A stretch of 64,000 nt of DNA from Pogonophryne albipinna (taxonomy: Eukaryota > Chordata > Actinopteri > Perciformes > Artedidraconidae). The notes beneath the pieces were generated by a model, which was not told the DNA's origin, did not search any database, and worked only from the letters and a program-made list of their open reading frames with translations. How positions within the stretch are numbered: position 1 is the first letter of the stretch; every line of letters starts with the position of its first letter. A program made the position numbers and the translations under genes. Location: positions 89,501 to 153,500 of the forward strand of contig JAPTMU010000118.1 of assembly GCA_028583405.1 (NCBI GenBank). The letters run 5' to 3'. This document shows, piece after piece, positions 32,863-44,098 of the stretch.

Positions 32863-33475
32863 TCAAGTAAAGGACCCAAAAGCCTTTTTGCGCTTATCGT
32901 TGGCACTGATAAAAGACTGGCATATTCCTTCAAGGTCCAGTCTGTCCAGTTTCTTCTGGTGCACATGACATATGGCCACATTATTCAGCCTCGTTTGACT
33001 CATCGATGATCTAAGCCATGTCTTAAGCCTCCTCAGGGCACTAAAACTCCTCTAAGCCTCTGCAGAAGAGGCAGGGACGACCAACAGAAGCCTTACTAAA
33101 GCTTCCACCTGACCGAAGAGACCTCTCACCTCTGGCACCATTTCCCGAATAATGCTAGCAACATCTGAGCTTGTTTCATAGGTGTAATTAGCCCCAAACA
33201 TGGCCAGCTGCACCTGTAGTAGTCTTGAATTCAATTCAGGATACTCTTCTACCACCTTGTCCATGTCTCCGTGTAGCAGCACATTTTCAAGCTGCTGCAG
33301 CTTGTGGAATCCAGCTTGTTCAAACCTCTCTAGGAATTGAGTATTCACTGTGTCCAAGACATTGTAGAATTGGACTCTGTACAAGGACTGGGCATCGGGA
33401 TGAATATGGGCTGCAGCCTGACCGGTGTAACGCTTTGTAGGTTTGCGGACAGGTTTGTGGAAGAAATATCAGTAA
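32863..33475 (-). pseudogene. hAT transposase C-terminal part with nonsense codon
   Basis: Translation from about 33470 gives YRVQFYNVLDTVNTQFLERF, then a TAG at 33052-33054, then RSFSALRRLKTWLRSSMSQT and a natural TGA at 32863-32865. The RSFSALRRLKTWLR block is the hAT C-terminal dimerisation motif; in relatives it is preceded by a glutamate, and here a GAG-to-TAG change has stopped the frame exactly there. An AATAAA signal on the minus strand lies at 32752-32757, about 110 bp past the stop. The DDE residues are absent. The protein would have bound element ends and dimerised; this copy cannot be active. Confidence 0.88.
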
Positions 33476-33605
33476 ACTATTGACTAGAAAGACTGTTGAT
33501 ACACATTATACATATGGGGGGACACAGGAGTCTGTACATTAACATTAGACTGCTATGTTGTCATTATTCTGTCTTAACCATCAATATAGCTCCTTTCTGA
33601 CTTAC

Positions 33606-33680
33606 CTCCATGTCACCAGCGCACACTCTCCCTGTCTGGTTGCCATGCTCACATTCTCTCTCCCCCTCTCTCTCTTTACT
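33606..33680 (-). pseudogene. hAT transposase exon 2 (25 codons)
   Basis: Bounded by a TTCAG acceptor (ending 33681) and a GAG/GTAAGT donor (33605-33600). Its length is 75 bp and it is open in the phase set by exon 1. The translation (SKERE...GDME) is hydrophilic and not informative by itself; the case rests on paired splice sites and phase. Confidence 0.6.
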
Positions 33681-33770
33681 CTGAACACACCAGAGTGAAC
33701 ATGGAAGAAATATTATCAATAAACAAGCTGACTGGTAACAATACTCACTTTCTCACTGCTCTTAACTTAC

Positions 33771-33836
33771 TTTTTTTCTTTTCTGAGGCTGCCCAAAAAA
33801 CTGTCTAATGTCACTGCCACCCTTCCTCTTGCTCAT
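33771..33836 (-). pseudogene. hAT transposase exon 1 (22 codons)
   Basis: ATG at 33834-33836 begins MSKRKGGSDIRQFFGQPQKR, a basic start like those of ZMYM1-like hAT proteins. The exon ends in AAA followed directly by GTAAGT (33770-33765), a consensus splice donor, in phase 0. Confidence 0.75.
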
Positions 33837-35579
33837 GCTTACAGCTTGACCTCGGCGATCTGCAGTTGCTGATGTGATGAATACGGGTCAGCAGCGCTGG
33901 ATATAAGATAATTAAACATGTTTATTAGCAATTCTGAGCGTTATCAACCCAGCACAAGCTATGATGCACACTGCAAACCTCCTGCGTGTGAGTATCTTTT
34001 AAATGCTTCTGACGATTATGAAATACTATTTCATAATAATTGTAGAGTATTTATTATTTAATTAATTCTGGCACCTTTGGTATTCCATAGATGTCACACA
34101 TCACAGTTTTAAATCTTTCTACACCCTACAAATTACAAAATAAAATAGAAATAATCCACATGAATAAATATCTATTGGATTACATCCAAAACGACACCCT
34201 CATTTTCCACATAGCTGACACTAGCCCGCCAAACCCTGGCTAACAACTGAAACCAGCTAGCCCACAGCTAGTTAGCTACTATTCCTGAAAAGTTCAGTTT
34301 TAACATCAGAACTACAAGTTACTTACACAAAGAAGCTAAACCGGAGGGTTCATTAACATAACCATTACAAAATAAAATAATATAGATTACTTTAGGGCTA
34401 ACTAGAAAAGATACCAGAACTGATGGAGGGCAAATTAAAACATGACTGACCTGCTTGGAGCATCAAGCTAACTGAAGGTGGACTCAGACGTGCAACAGCG
34501 AAATACACCCCCGGGTACAAAATAAGGAACCAATTTACATATGAAAAGAAATATCATTTTGGTGAAGTTCACAATAACAGAAAATATAGATTTTCAAGTA
34601 TACAAATAACCAAAATAAAGAAGTCATAGAATAGCAATTTTATTTTAATTAAAAAATTAAAACTTTTTTTGCTATTTATTGGGGGGGACATTTTGAGTGT
34701 ATCTGAATATTGGGGGGGATGTCCCCCCCCCAATGTATATGGTGAATACGGCCCTGCTATACTTTGTACCCTCTCACAGAACTATTCACAGTTCAAAGAA
34801 TGCTAATTTTGGTCAAACAGCAATTTGCCTACAGTGCAACTACAAGGCTATCTACTGTATTTGAATGACAAAAGATGACACTCAGCTTAAAATGTCCTTT
34901 GTATATTTCTATTTGTCTTAACTGTGGGAACTTGTCCAGGCATGTTAAGTGGGAGTGGATTTGAAATCCTTAACTCAAGGTGTAGAACAATGAAGTTATC
35001 AAGCCAATTGCATTACTTACTACAACTTGAATTTAGTTTTAAGTCAATTAACGCAGAAATCCGAGTTTAAATTACACACAATATTAAGTTGATGTAATTA
35101 CCAACATTATTACGTCAACACAACTTATAAATTAATGTTTGCAACTTAAAATGTTTATCTGAATCAATTAACTCACATTTTTATCTTGCAACCATGCATT
35201 TAATTAAGTGGAGGTGAAAGGTCGCCTGAATGACTTTTTAGAGTGTAGGATTACTTAAAATATAGTACCTTATATTTCATATTTTTTCCCTTTAGACCCT
35301 TGCGGTTTATTCTTAAAAACCCTTACCCTTACCCACCCCCCATTTTCCCTCTGCTGGTCTATGGCCTTGTAGAGGGTAACGGGGTACAGAGTCGCTTAGA
35401 TAAGCGGGTGAGTGCATCTGACGAAGAGATAGGTTGTTGTGCTCCCTATCTCTGTTTCTTATCCTATATCTAATAGAACTGCTCGGGTCTTGATAGATTG
35501 AGTGGGGAAGTTCATGAGATCTTTCTAGAGGGTTATCAAGAATAACTTTTATCCAATGACCTTTTCCCTCTCTGTCTGT

Positions 35580-36222
35580 GTCTGTGTATTCTCTTGTTCC
35601 GATTAACCCAGCCAAATCTTTGTTCTTGTTTTGCATCTATATCTACGCCGGGATCCGGAGTCGAGGCTGATCCTCTTGCTGTAGTCCTGTGTCTTGGATC
35701 CTCTATCCTGAGTTCTGGATTAAGTTGTGGACTTCGGGTCGTGGCTGAACCTGTCTCTGCGGTCCTGCCTTGGGTCTCGCCATGCTGCTTCCCTGATGGC
35801 TTCCACAGGATTGTAGCTGACATCCTCGTGGATTCATCTTCTTATTACAGACACATGCATTTCCTAACATTCGGTCTATATGCCGTAAAATGTATTATCT
35901 CTTCGATTTACACACGGCATCTATTGCACGTCTGTCCGTCCTGGGAGAGGGATCCCTCCTCTGTTGCTCTCCCTGAGGTTTCTCCCATTTTTTCCCTTTA
36001 AACTGTGGGTTTTCTCTGGAAGTTTTTCCTTGTACGATGTGAGGGTCTAAGGATAGAGGGTGTCATTTTTCTCATACTGATATTCTGAACAATCTGTGCT
36101 GTTGTATTTGCTGTAAAGTGTCTCTACTGTAGGCTATTTTTATTTTATGTACAGCACTTTGGCTCGACCAAAAATCGTTTATAAATGTGCTATATAAATA
36201 AAACTTGATTTGATTCCAGCCA
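35580..36222 (+). repeat. 3' part of a dispersed LINE-mobilised repeat
   Basis: CCTGGGAGAGGGATCCCTCC, CTGAGGTTTCTCCCATTTTT and the tail GTGCTATATAAATAAAACTT form a 3' end that is very common in fish. A partial copy in the opposite orientation is at 63165-63310. The open frame 35594-36001 is not protein-like. Confidence 0.65.
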
Positions 36223-36850
36223 GATTCAACAGAGATGATCGCTGTCCATGGTGCTGAACTCGTTTTCCTTGCCTTCAGTTAGGAGTTATTTTATACTTGT
36301 GTATGAAATCCTGACTGCATTTCTTAAAAGTACACAATAGAAACTGAATTGGTACATTCTACACGGTATGTCAAAACAGGAGCCCTGTGGATGCATAATG
36401 CAAATAATGCTTGAATAGATTCATGTAATTATTGTGCTAGTTGCTACAGTATTCACTTTCTTTTCTTTTCAGCAGACATAAGACGACCCGATGCCTCAAT
36501 GACTCGCTCAATCAGGAATGATGTGGGTATTTAGATCCCATTTTGGACTGATCATGTTCTGTAGTGCACAAAAAGCATCCAACATGCCAGGGAACTAAAC
36601 AAGATTCTGCTTTAATTGAAATATGTTGAATATCTCTTTATACATTTTCTGTGTCTGCATGTCAGAGGGATTACAACTACTTTTTATTGGGCAGTCCAGT
36701 ATTCTATGATGTCAACAATAAATACTTGAAATCATCCTCCAAGAACCTCCCTACTGTATCTACATGAATAAAAACATAGAAAACAAAATGGTCATTGGAC
36801 TTACAAAGAACACGTCTTTCTCAACAGCTGTTCAAAATGTGTAAATAACA
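36223..36850. other. No gene seen
   Basis: AT-rich sequence without recognisable motifs. Confidence 0.5.
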
Positions 36851-36879
36851 AGATCTACACCCTGTCACAAAGGTATTTA

Positions 36880-37150
36880 AGGGGTCCGATTGGGGGTTTC
36901 CCTTTCCTGTAGTGTGTTATATATGTTTGTGTGCATGTATATGGTCTGCAAAGGCTAACATCCCAAAGTGATCTCAAGAGGGAACGCCTCAATTGGAATT
37001 CCCTAGCGATCCAACACTTTGTGCTAACGGGCGGGATGTGGAAGTGGTTGACCAATCACAACAGAGCTGGCTGGCCAGCTAACCAATCAGAGCAGACTAG
37101 GCTCTGGTTTCAGAGGGTGAAAAGCACCTGCGGTATAAAGACCTTTTTGA
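36880..37150 (-). mobile_element. Family F DNA-element fragment, minus orientation
   Basis: TAACCAATCAGAGCAGACTA and GGCTCTGGTTTCAGAGGGTG at 37080-37120 are the complement of the family block at 22545-22590. From 37200 to 37980 no gene is seen. Confidence 0.5.
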
Positions 37151-37984
37151 ACATTAAAGCATGTAAACATGTCACAGTACAGGCAGAAAATACAAAGTAC
37201 AGGATCTGAGCACTCCTTCTACCTCGGTCTATGTATGCATCTTTGTATCTACCTATCTCTCGTTGGTATATGGGCAACAGTCAGGATTGTTCTGAAGCAC
37301 TTTCTCTTTACCCTTCCCCTGAAAATGCTACTTCAGCATACCTAATATCTGTACAATTCACCAACTTATCAAACAAATTGTTAAAATGACTTTTTGTTAT
37401 TGTTATAAGTTATTGGCCCCGCAGGTTCTGACCTAGGGGTTGGGGGAGACATCCATACAGCAGCATAATGCCATCCATCTTTCAAACTGCGCATTTTTAT
37501 ACATTATTAGGTATTTCATCTCTCATAGCTCAGCCTTCATCATAAAAACTGATGGAAAAAAATGGATTTGTGGAATTACAAATCCATTACCAAGGCTCTC
37601 TGCTGAGATCAAGAAATATCCTTCTTGATGACTGTTCTCAGCGACACTGCATTGATGTTGTGTGTGTGAATGCAAATGCTAGCATACATTTATTCTGTCA
37701 GACCTCTTCACATCTTCCTCTGATGTCTTTGTCAACTGACTTTGCTCTTCCCCTGATAAGAATGTCACTGTGCTCTTTACACAAAACTGACAGCAGCTCA
37801 AGTTTGTGATCCTGTGATGTGCAAAACAGATGAATGGATTAACAACATCAAAGAGGCAGAAGTATAGGAAAAGCACTGATCTGGAAACTTGTATTATTAC
37901 TTTTATTAATATGTGCAAACCCTTCAACCCCCATTGTGAAATTGCTTTATTCATACTGGTCTGTTTTACATTTTACTGCAGGAG

Positions 37985-38175
37985 GCACAGCAAGCGTGTG
38001 GAGCGGACAAACTGGGACTACCTAATTCATGTTCTTGTGATTTTAACAAGGCAACCTCAGCCATTACCTCCCCAAATAGAGACAGTTTATAAAATGCCCG
38101 CACAGAGAGGATAATGATTTGGATCACTGTTACAGCACTATCAGGGAGCCAGAGCCTATCACATCGTCCCTGTCC
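37985..38175 (+). pseudogene. LINE endonuclease relic
   Basis: Nucleotide landmarks CTAATTCATGTTCTTG-GATTTTAACAA, GCAACCTCAGCCA, CAGTTTATAAAATGCCC, AGAGAGGATAATGATTTGGA, TCACTGTTAC and GCCTATCAC-TCGTCCC match 55035-55190 of the LINE at 54541-60310 in order. That region encodes the GDFN and LDHCYT parts of the apurinic endonuclease. Frame is lost. Another copy of the same family, older or more damaged. Confidence 0.75.
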
Positions 38176-38189
38176 CAGAAATGAAAGCT

Positions 38190-38585
38190 GTTAAGAAAAC
38201 ATCTAAGAAGGTAACAAATGAAGCTGTGGAGGATCTTCAGGTTTTCTTGGAATAGACAGACTGGGGTGTTTTCCAGAATAAAAGCAACAGCCTTGGTGAG
38301 TCCACAAGGGCAAGCCACATCTACAGTCCAAGGCTAGGGCATCATTGTTGCATGCGGAGAAGATGATTGGCTGAAATCTGACACCCCTGTGGCAGGCAGA
38401 TTGAGGACCAAAAGAACAGTTTTTTCCTGTCAGCTTTTGACATCATCAACCCCTGATTTGTGAACAATATTTGAGAGAAATGGTTATTTTGTGAATATAG
38501 AAAATGTTTTAGATCTTTGAGTTCATCTCATGAAAAATGGGAGCAAAAACAAAAGTGTTGCATTTATATTTTTGTTCAGTGTATA
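38190..38585 (+). mobile_element. Tc1/mariner-like element end
   Basis: Ends in ATGAAAAATGGGAGCAAAAA, CAAAAGTGTTGCATTTATAT and TTTTTGTTCAGTGTA, a terminal inverted repeat known from a widespread Tc1/mariner-type fish family. The partner end is not found, so only one terminus is preserved. TGGGGTGTTTTCCAGAATAA at 38262 may be part of its body. Confidence 0.55.
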
Positions 38586-38589
38586 TCTC

Positions 38590-39190
38590 TCCTGATTGTT
38601 GGCACTTGACAATCACCTTCCCTGAATTTTACTCAGGTGTAACTAAAGTCTGATTTAAGTGTTGTTTATATTTCACATCATTAATCAGAATCTGTAAGTA
38701 ACTAAAATAAATGTAGTGGAGTAAAAATACCAGGTTAACCTCTGAATTGTAGTGGAGTAGAATTACAAAGTAACAATGAGCTGTCATGTGGGTATATATT
38801 AATGCTGCCCATTATGGACACAAGCCATTTTCACCTATTTATTAATTATATGTTTTACATTTGATAACACCAATGTGTTTAATACTGGCATAACACTTTA
38901 ATACTTCTAATTGTGGGAAAAACGAAAACGTTCAGTAGAGACGTCCCATAGAACATGTTGCGAAACACAATAGCCAGCATGTGTATTTCTGGGGGGGCGT
39001 TCGAGTCCAGTTTTGGATAGTCTGCCGTGGTTTCGTTCAATTTCAAACAGCTGTTTGACGCTCGGCGTAACCTTGGCGCACTGCCACTCCAACATCCAAT
39101 CCCAGAGCTTGAAGATTAATCACGGGGACTGTAGTCCTAAACGATAGCTGGGGATTATGGGTAGTGTAGTGTCTTCGGCCATCCTAAACT
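38590..39190. other. No gene seen
   Basis: AT-rich then moderately GC-rich sequence. Nothing recognised. Confidence 0.5.
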
Positions 39191-39197
39191 CAGAAAT

Positions 39198-39385
39198 GTT
39201 TTTCGGATTTCATATCGCATTAACACCATATCCCTACATGCATTGCGGCTAAAACATCCAATCACCGAGCTTAAACCATAGCTGAGGATCTTGGGTAATC
39301 AGTTCAGTGGCTGTGCATCGCAATGATGCTCGAAATATCCCTTATAGGCCTACGTCTGTTTCCGGTTATTTTTATTTTGAAATTC
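39198..39385 (+). repeat. Dispersed repeat shared with 3345-3450
   Basis: Same ordered blocks as the 3.4-kb copy, including GCATTGCGGCTAAAACAT and GTCTGTTTCCGG. This copy keeps about 20 extra bases between CCGAGCT and GAGGATCTT. Confidence 0.7.
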
Positions 39386-39868
39386 AGTTCCTGACGGACG
39401 CCAAAAAAGCCCGGGATTATGGAATTAAACCAATAAATAAAAGCAAGGATAATTGTGTGTTATTGGTGAGTAAATAACAGTGTGTTATTTTGAAAAGAAT
39501 AACAAATTAGAAGGAAAAAAAGATTTAAAAAAATACAGATTTCAGTATTCTGAGGCTCTGAGCCCCATTTATTTTCCTCACAGACGTCAAAAAAAGTCCG
39601 ACATTATACGATTTAAAATAAAAAGAATAATCGTGGCTTGATATTGAGTAAGAACATGTTTTTATGAACCCCACAGCTTCCTGTCTTCCACGACCCGACC
39701 GGAGAAAAAGACGTGCTGCAGGCACGAAACACATTACCAGTAGAAATACATTGCTTTTAAAATCGTTCTGTGTGACACGAAAAAAAGGGGAAAATCGTGT
39801 TGGTGAACACGAATCAATAGATTAAATGTTGTGACTATAACACGAAATGCCGTGGGACTGGGTTGACA

Positions 39869-39938
39869 AGGTTAGCACTTCAGGGGTAGCACACCAGGGT
39901 TAGCACTCCACTGTTAGCACTAGAGGGTTAGCACTCCT
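39869..39938 (+). repeat. GGTTAGCAC minisatellite (4-5 units)
   Basis: Imperfect units of 16-19 bp, each with GTTAGCAC or GGTAGCAC. From 39386 to 39868 and 39939 to 40330 no gene is seen. Confidence 0.85.
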
Positions 39939-40334
39939 GTATGCTCCCTCAGGCGCAGTATCTTCTTTTCTGGTTATTAAAGCTGCCTTTACATCGTGGA
40001 CAGTAGACTGTAGCATTTTACATGTCTTAAATCACAGACAAGATCAAATAATTATATAAATACGGTACGTTTCTTATAAGTTATAAAAGGCTGACAGTCG
40101 TATTTGGTTTTGACATAAATTATCACACCTGCAAATCTGACCTTATCATCTCTGGAGACTGTCATCATCACAGACCTGCACTTTGCCACCTTGAGCTCTT
40201 CCACCACTGACAATAGGGCGGGGTACCTGTAACAGACCACAACTGGAGATGTTTGTTCTCTTGTCTCTGGACTCCTTCCACTGATGTAATAGGCACTCCA
40301 TATCTTATCAGTAGCAACATCAGTCATACCATAC

Positions 40335-41178
40335 CTTGAACTTTCCTGTTAAGCTTAGATTATAATCTTTAATGACCACACAGCCAGACTGATGGAATTT
40401 GTGTTCAGTGCAGAGTATTACAGCTTGTTCCATACAATTCAACAGACAATAAACAGACAATACAAATAAAAAGTACAACACACAGCACAGGGCAAAGACA
40501 TACATCGTGACATATATACATAAAGTTCAAGGTGTGGTGGATTGTGATTGTTCATTTGGGTTATTTAGAGTCCATTTAGTGTCCGTATTGCAAAGGGGAA
40601 GAAGCTGTTTTTGAAGCGGGTGGTTCTGGTGGACAGTGACCTGTAGCGCCTCCCTGAGGGCAGAAGTTGGAAGACATGGTGAGCTGGGTGGGAGGGGTCA
40701 GAAATCATTTTCTTTGCCCTTGTGACAGTTCGTTGGTGGTGAAGTGATTCGAATGATGGAAGGGGACTGCAGGTGATTTTTGATGCTTTATTGATGATAC
40801 GTTGAAGTTTATTCCGGGAGAGGTTGTCTGAACTGCTGTACCAGACTGTGATGGATGATGTGAGGATGCTTTGGATGATGGCTGTGTAGAACTGGACTAG
40901 GAGATGTTTCCTCACTCTGTATTTCTTAAGCTGCCGCAGAAAGAATAGCCTTTGGTTGGCTTTTTTGTAGATGTGGTCTGTGTTGGTCTTCCATTTGAGG
41001 TTATTGCTTATGTGAGTGTCAAGACATTTGAGTGAGTCTGTGGCGGAAATGAGTTTGCAGGAGATAGATAGAGGTGATTTGGGCAGTGGCTTTCGCCTGA
41101 AGTCAATGATTATTTCTTGGGTTTTTGCTGTGTTAAGTAGGAGGTTGTTTTCTGAGCACCAGGTCCGTAACCTTGATC
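40335..41178 (-). mobile_element. CR1/L2/Rex1-type LINE 3' fragment, minus strand
   Basis: 5'-truncated near 41178. Contains the last coding part and a 3' untranslated stretch to about 40340. Confidence 0.75.
40565..41178 (-). pseudogene. LINE reverse transcriptase C-terminal region
   Basis: The open part (116 codons, 40565-40915) reads FYTAIIQSILTSSITVWYSS, then ISDPSHPAHHVFQLLPSGRR and FKNSFFPFAIRTLN to the stop, the C-terminus of the same broad LINE group as 54541-60310. Upstream sequence to 41178 continues the family (a KKANQRLFFLRQLKK-type region at 40925-40990) in another frame, so at least one frameshift separates them. Motifs A and C of the polymerase are missing. Confidence 0.8.
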
Positions 41179-41179
41179 A

Positions 41180-42760
41180 CTAAATCTTCCTCGGCCAGTC
41201 GTCTGCCCGTCATGCTGTCTTGGATCTGTTGTTTCTGTCAGTGAGAGAAGCGTCATATCACTTTCCAAGCCATTTTATTGGATTTTCCTCAATTGATGAT
41301 ATGACCTCCCCCTTGAATGGGCTGGTAACTTTCCTATTTGAGATCACCATGCTTCTTTACTGCCTTGATGTGAGCTTCTTAAGGAAGGCTGGAGGAGAAG
41401 GAAGTTCTCTCTTTTTTTGCAACCATACACCGCATCACTCAGTCGTCCTTAGTTTATGAGCTCAGTCGTTACTTTGCCCTTATTAGTTTTAGTTGTTTCT
41501 TTTGAGGAGGGGTGAACAGATAGTCCAGTTTTTTCATGCTTTATTTCTGAACTGTATGCACTGTTTCTCTTTAGTTTAGGGAAGGGAGCTCTGGGTCCTA
41601 CAGACCCTGGTGTGACTGGCCCGGACTGTCCTCATCATTTTGGTCAATCGTCCAGTCTTGCATAGTTTGGTTTAGTTTGATTTCAATGTTGTTATAAATA
41701 TAATTATTTTGTGACATACTGTTAGGAAAATCTCACTCTTCACCAGCTTGAGCATAAATATCAGGATACATGTATTCATTATCCTTGCAAGAATGCAAGG
41801 ACATATCACATATAGAGCATTTGGTACAACTATAGTTCCCCGCAGTGTCCTTCACATGCTTATATACAAGAGAGGGAGTATCACAGTTACAAGATGCAGG
41901 AATACCGGTTCAAAGCAGAATCCAATGTTTTGTTCAGATTAGCTGAGGCCCACATCAGAAATGATCATGCTTGTCATACAGTATGTCTATCTCCCTAGAG
42001 GCTGAATCATCATGTTAATGTTGTCACATATCCATCACATGCCTAAAACAGTGTGTCCTGATGCTCTTCTAGGTAATCATACATTCTGTCATGTACACAG
42101 TTAGAGCTGGGCCTTTTTGATCAAGTGCTACTCTGATATTGAAAGAGTACATACAGTATTTTCCCAACACATACTCTTGGTAGCTTCTGAAACCTGTATT
42201 CCTTCTTACACCAACCCCCCTCTTCCTAATGTTTTCCTTCTTATCCAGGTTGTAAGATATTTATAGCATATATTTGCAACATTCAGTCCTCTTGTCCTCT
42301 TAGCTCTGTAATAGTGGCATGGTCCCAGTGAGGTTTCCGCAGCAGCTGCTCAGCCTTCATCATGTGACCTGCTGTGTGCAGGTAAGCGTCCCGGCTCTGG
42401 GGCCGCTGATGCAGTATTTTCATCTCAGCTTGAAGGCGTCATGGGGTTCTAACACGCCGTTGAGTTAACTGGCTGATTATTCCCATGCCGGTGGTAATTA
42501 GTACAGCATAATGTAATTGATCCTGTGTCTGAGCAGGATGTGTGTGATTGGCTTACAGCTTTTGATTCCCACCAGCAATATCTGTGGAGGGGACTGGGGT
42601 GGTATTTCCACTGTTGTAATTAAACCCCTTAGGAGTTAGCAGCAATGGGGATAACTTCACCTACACACCATATCATTCTATCAGGTCTTATAATTCATGT
42701 TCACACACATCAGCAAAAACGTAGAGGTGAGACAGGCAAAAAGAGAGAAAGTCTTTTCAG
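41180..42760. other. No gene seen
   Basis: Open frames at 41220-41459 and 41748-41942 have no recognisable similarity. No terminal repeats noticed. Confidence 0.5.
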
Positions 42761-42763
42761 GTA

Positions 42764-42992
42764 ACCTGCAGTGGCTCAGTCAGTAGGGGCTTGGACTGTG
42801 AGCCGTAGGGTTGCCGGTTCAAGTCCCGAACAGTTCACCTCTTGGGCCCTGCCGTGGTGCCCTTGAGCAAGGCACCGGACAACCCCTTTCCCCCCCATTC
42901 CCCATTGCTCCCCGGGCGCTGTACAATAGCCCTCCTAGTACTAGGATAGGTTAAATGCAGAAGTCAAATGTCACTGTGTGTGCTGTGTGCAT
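42764..42992 (+). repeat. tRNA-derived SINE
   Basis: A box TGGCTCAGTCAGTAGG at 42772-42787 and a perfect B box GGTTCAAGTCC at 42816-42826 mark an internal RNA polymerase III promoter. The body GTGCCCTTGAGCAAGGCACC and ATTGCTCCCCGGGCGCTGTA is a fish SINE body. It has no tRNA-like acceptor stem or 3' CCA context, so it is not a tRNA gene. Confidence 0.88.
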
Positions 42993-43139
42993 GTACAGTA
43001 GAGGGAATAAGTATTTGATCCCCTGCAGATATTGTAAGTTTACCCACTTACAAATAAATTAACAGTCTATAATTGTAATGGTAGGTCAAGATAAAAATTA
43101 AAGAAACAGACCCATTGAATTGGAATATAAAGCAGTCCA

Positions 43140-44098
43140 AAAACGATGGTCTATGTATACGGCCCGCGGGCCGGGGGTTCCCCACCCCCGGTTTACGCCG
43201 CATCCAGGCAGACAGAGTAACTGAAACTTCTCGCTGGTAGAAGCTTATTTTATAGGTCTTCCACCTGACATCTCCGATTTCCCTCGCGCCGTTTCTCATG
43301 TGCTCCTTTTGCTGGAATCTCAAGAAACGCACCACGAAAGGTCTCGGTGGAGCCCCGGGCTTTATTGGGGCTAGAGACCTATGAACGCACGCTCCAAATC
43401 CAGGCCCCCAGGAAAATCCGCCTGAAGGATGTTCGGTAGTGTTGTCTTCGGGAAGGATGAAGCATCTTTCTCCTCAGAATGCTCCGGGAATCCAGAGATG
43501 TGTAGATTCACCCGCCTATCCCTATCCTCGTATTCCACCAGCTTAGCATTCAGCATTTCTACCTCCGAAGCCAGGGCTGGTGGAGAATTACGGCGCTGGT
43601 CTTCTGTGTCTTCCAGCATATCCAGCCGGGCCTCAGCACTGGTCATTCGGGTAAACACGTCGGCTAGCTTCTCCTCAACAGCAACAACGGCTCTCCGCGT
43701 TTCCGATAGTTCTTTCCGAAGCTCAGTAAAGTGCTTTGTTTGGTCCTCAGATAGCTTTTGAAGAAGCTCGAGAATTGCGGTGTTAGTAGGCTCAGTAGCA
43801 GCTGAATCCAACACCGAAATGTCCGGTGAGACATTTGCAGGATTCGAGCTGGCATTAGCCTTGAGAACCAGGTGTTGTTGAGTTGCATTAACTACGTTTT
43901 TTTGAGTTTTTTTCATATTCGGCATTTTTTAATGTAATAGATGACTATTGGGACTAATAACTCGTGATTGAGATAAAAATTATCACTGATAGTAAGATAT
44001 TTAAGCAAAAATAAATGGTGATGGAGCCGGAGCCACGAACTTAAGCAGCCATCTTCCTCGACGTTGTCACCGACCCCCCCCGCCTTTATTTCCCACAG
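43140..44098 (-). mobile_element. L1-like LINE, 5' region only
   Basis: On the minus strand this starts with a GGGGGGGGTCGG leader and GAAGATGGCTGC near 44050, a typical fish L1-type 5' end, then ORF1. It ends near 43140, with no ORF2 and no A-rich tail. LINE insertions normally lose the 5' end, so the missing 3' end implies a later deletion. A CGGCCCGCGGGCCGG palindrome at 43160-43175 sits at the junction. Confidence 0.65.
43185..43925 (-). pseudogene. L1 ORF1p-like protein with one frameshift
   Basis: ORF1p binds LINE RNA as a trimer. ATG at 43923-43925 opens 184 codons: a low-complexity N-terminus, a heptad-rich coiled coil at about residues 48-135, and the start of the RNA-binding fold with RRVNLHISGFPE (138-149). 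The frame shifts by one base near 43383, after which PIKPGAPPRPFVVRFLRFQQ and MRNGAREIGDVRWKTYKISF continue the C-terminal domain in another frame (43185-43335). Fish L1-type ORF1 proteins of this type carry the same order of domains. The frame is lost beyond 43185 at the deletion junction. Confidence 0.8.

Larger units (their letters stand above)
31640..34756 (-). mobile_element. ZMYM1-like hAT element, internally deleted (3117 bp)
   Basis: Perfect 8-bp target duplications CTATACTT at 31632-31639 and 34757-34764. Ends are CAGGGCCGTATTCA and its complement, a typical hAT terminus. Both subterminal regions carry runs of G or C (GGGGGGGGAC, GTCCCCCCCCC). It retains the first two exons and the last coding part of a transposase related to the ZMYM1-like hAT group on the minus strand; the central catalytic region is missing. 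The 31745-32740 part is non-coding. Confidence 0.93.
29530..35245. mobile_element. CACTCTAAAAA-ended MITE, split by a hAT element
   Basis: CACTCTAAAAA at 29530-29540 is mirrored by TTTTTAGAGTG at 35235-35245, and TA flanks both ends (29528-29529, 35246-35247). Both halves are rich in TTAAGTTG and CAACTTAA motifs, a subterminal motif array common in such fish elements. The element is interrupted by the dispersed repeat at 30118-30395, featureless sequence, and the hAT element at 31640-34756. No transposase. TA duplication suggests a Tc1/mariner-type mechanism but is weak evidence alone. Confidence 0.65.

Noticed and set aside
42764..42850. tRNA gene
   Set aside because: A and B boxes are good, but there is no cloverleaf acceptor stem and the tail is a SINE body.
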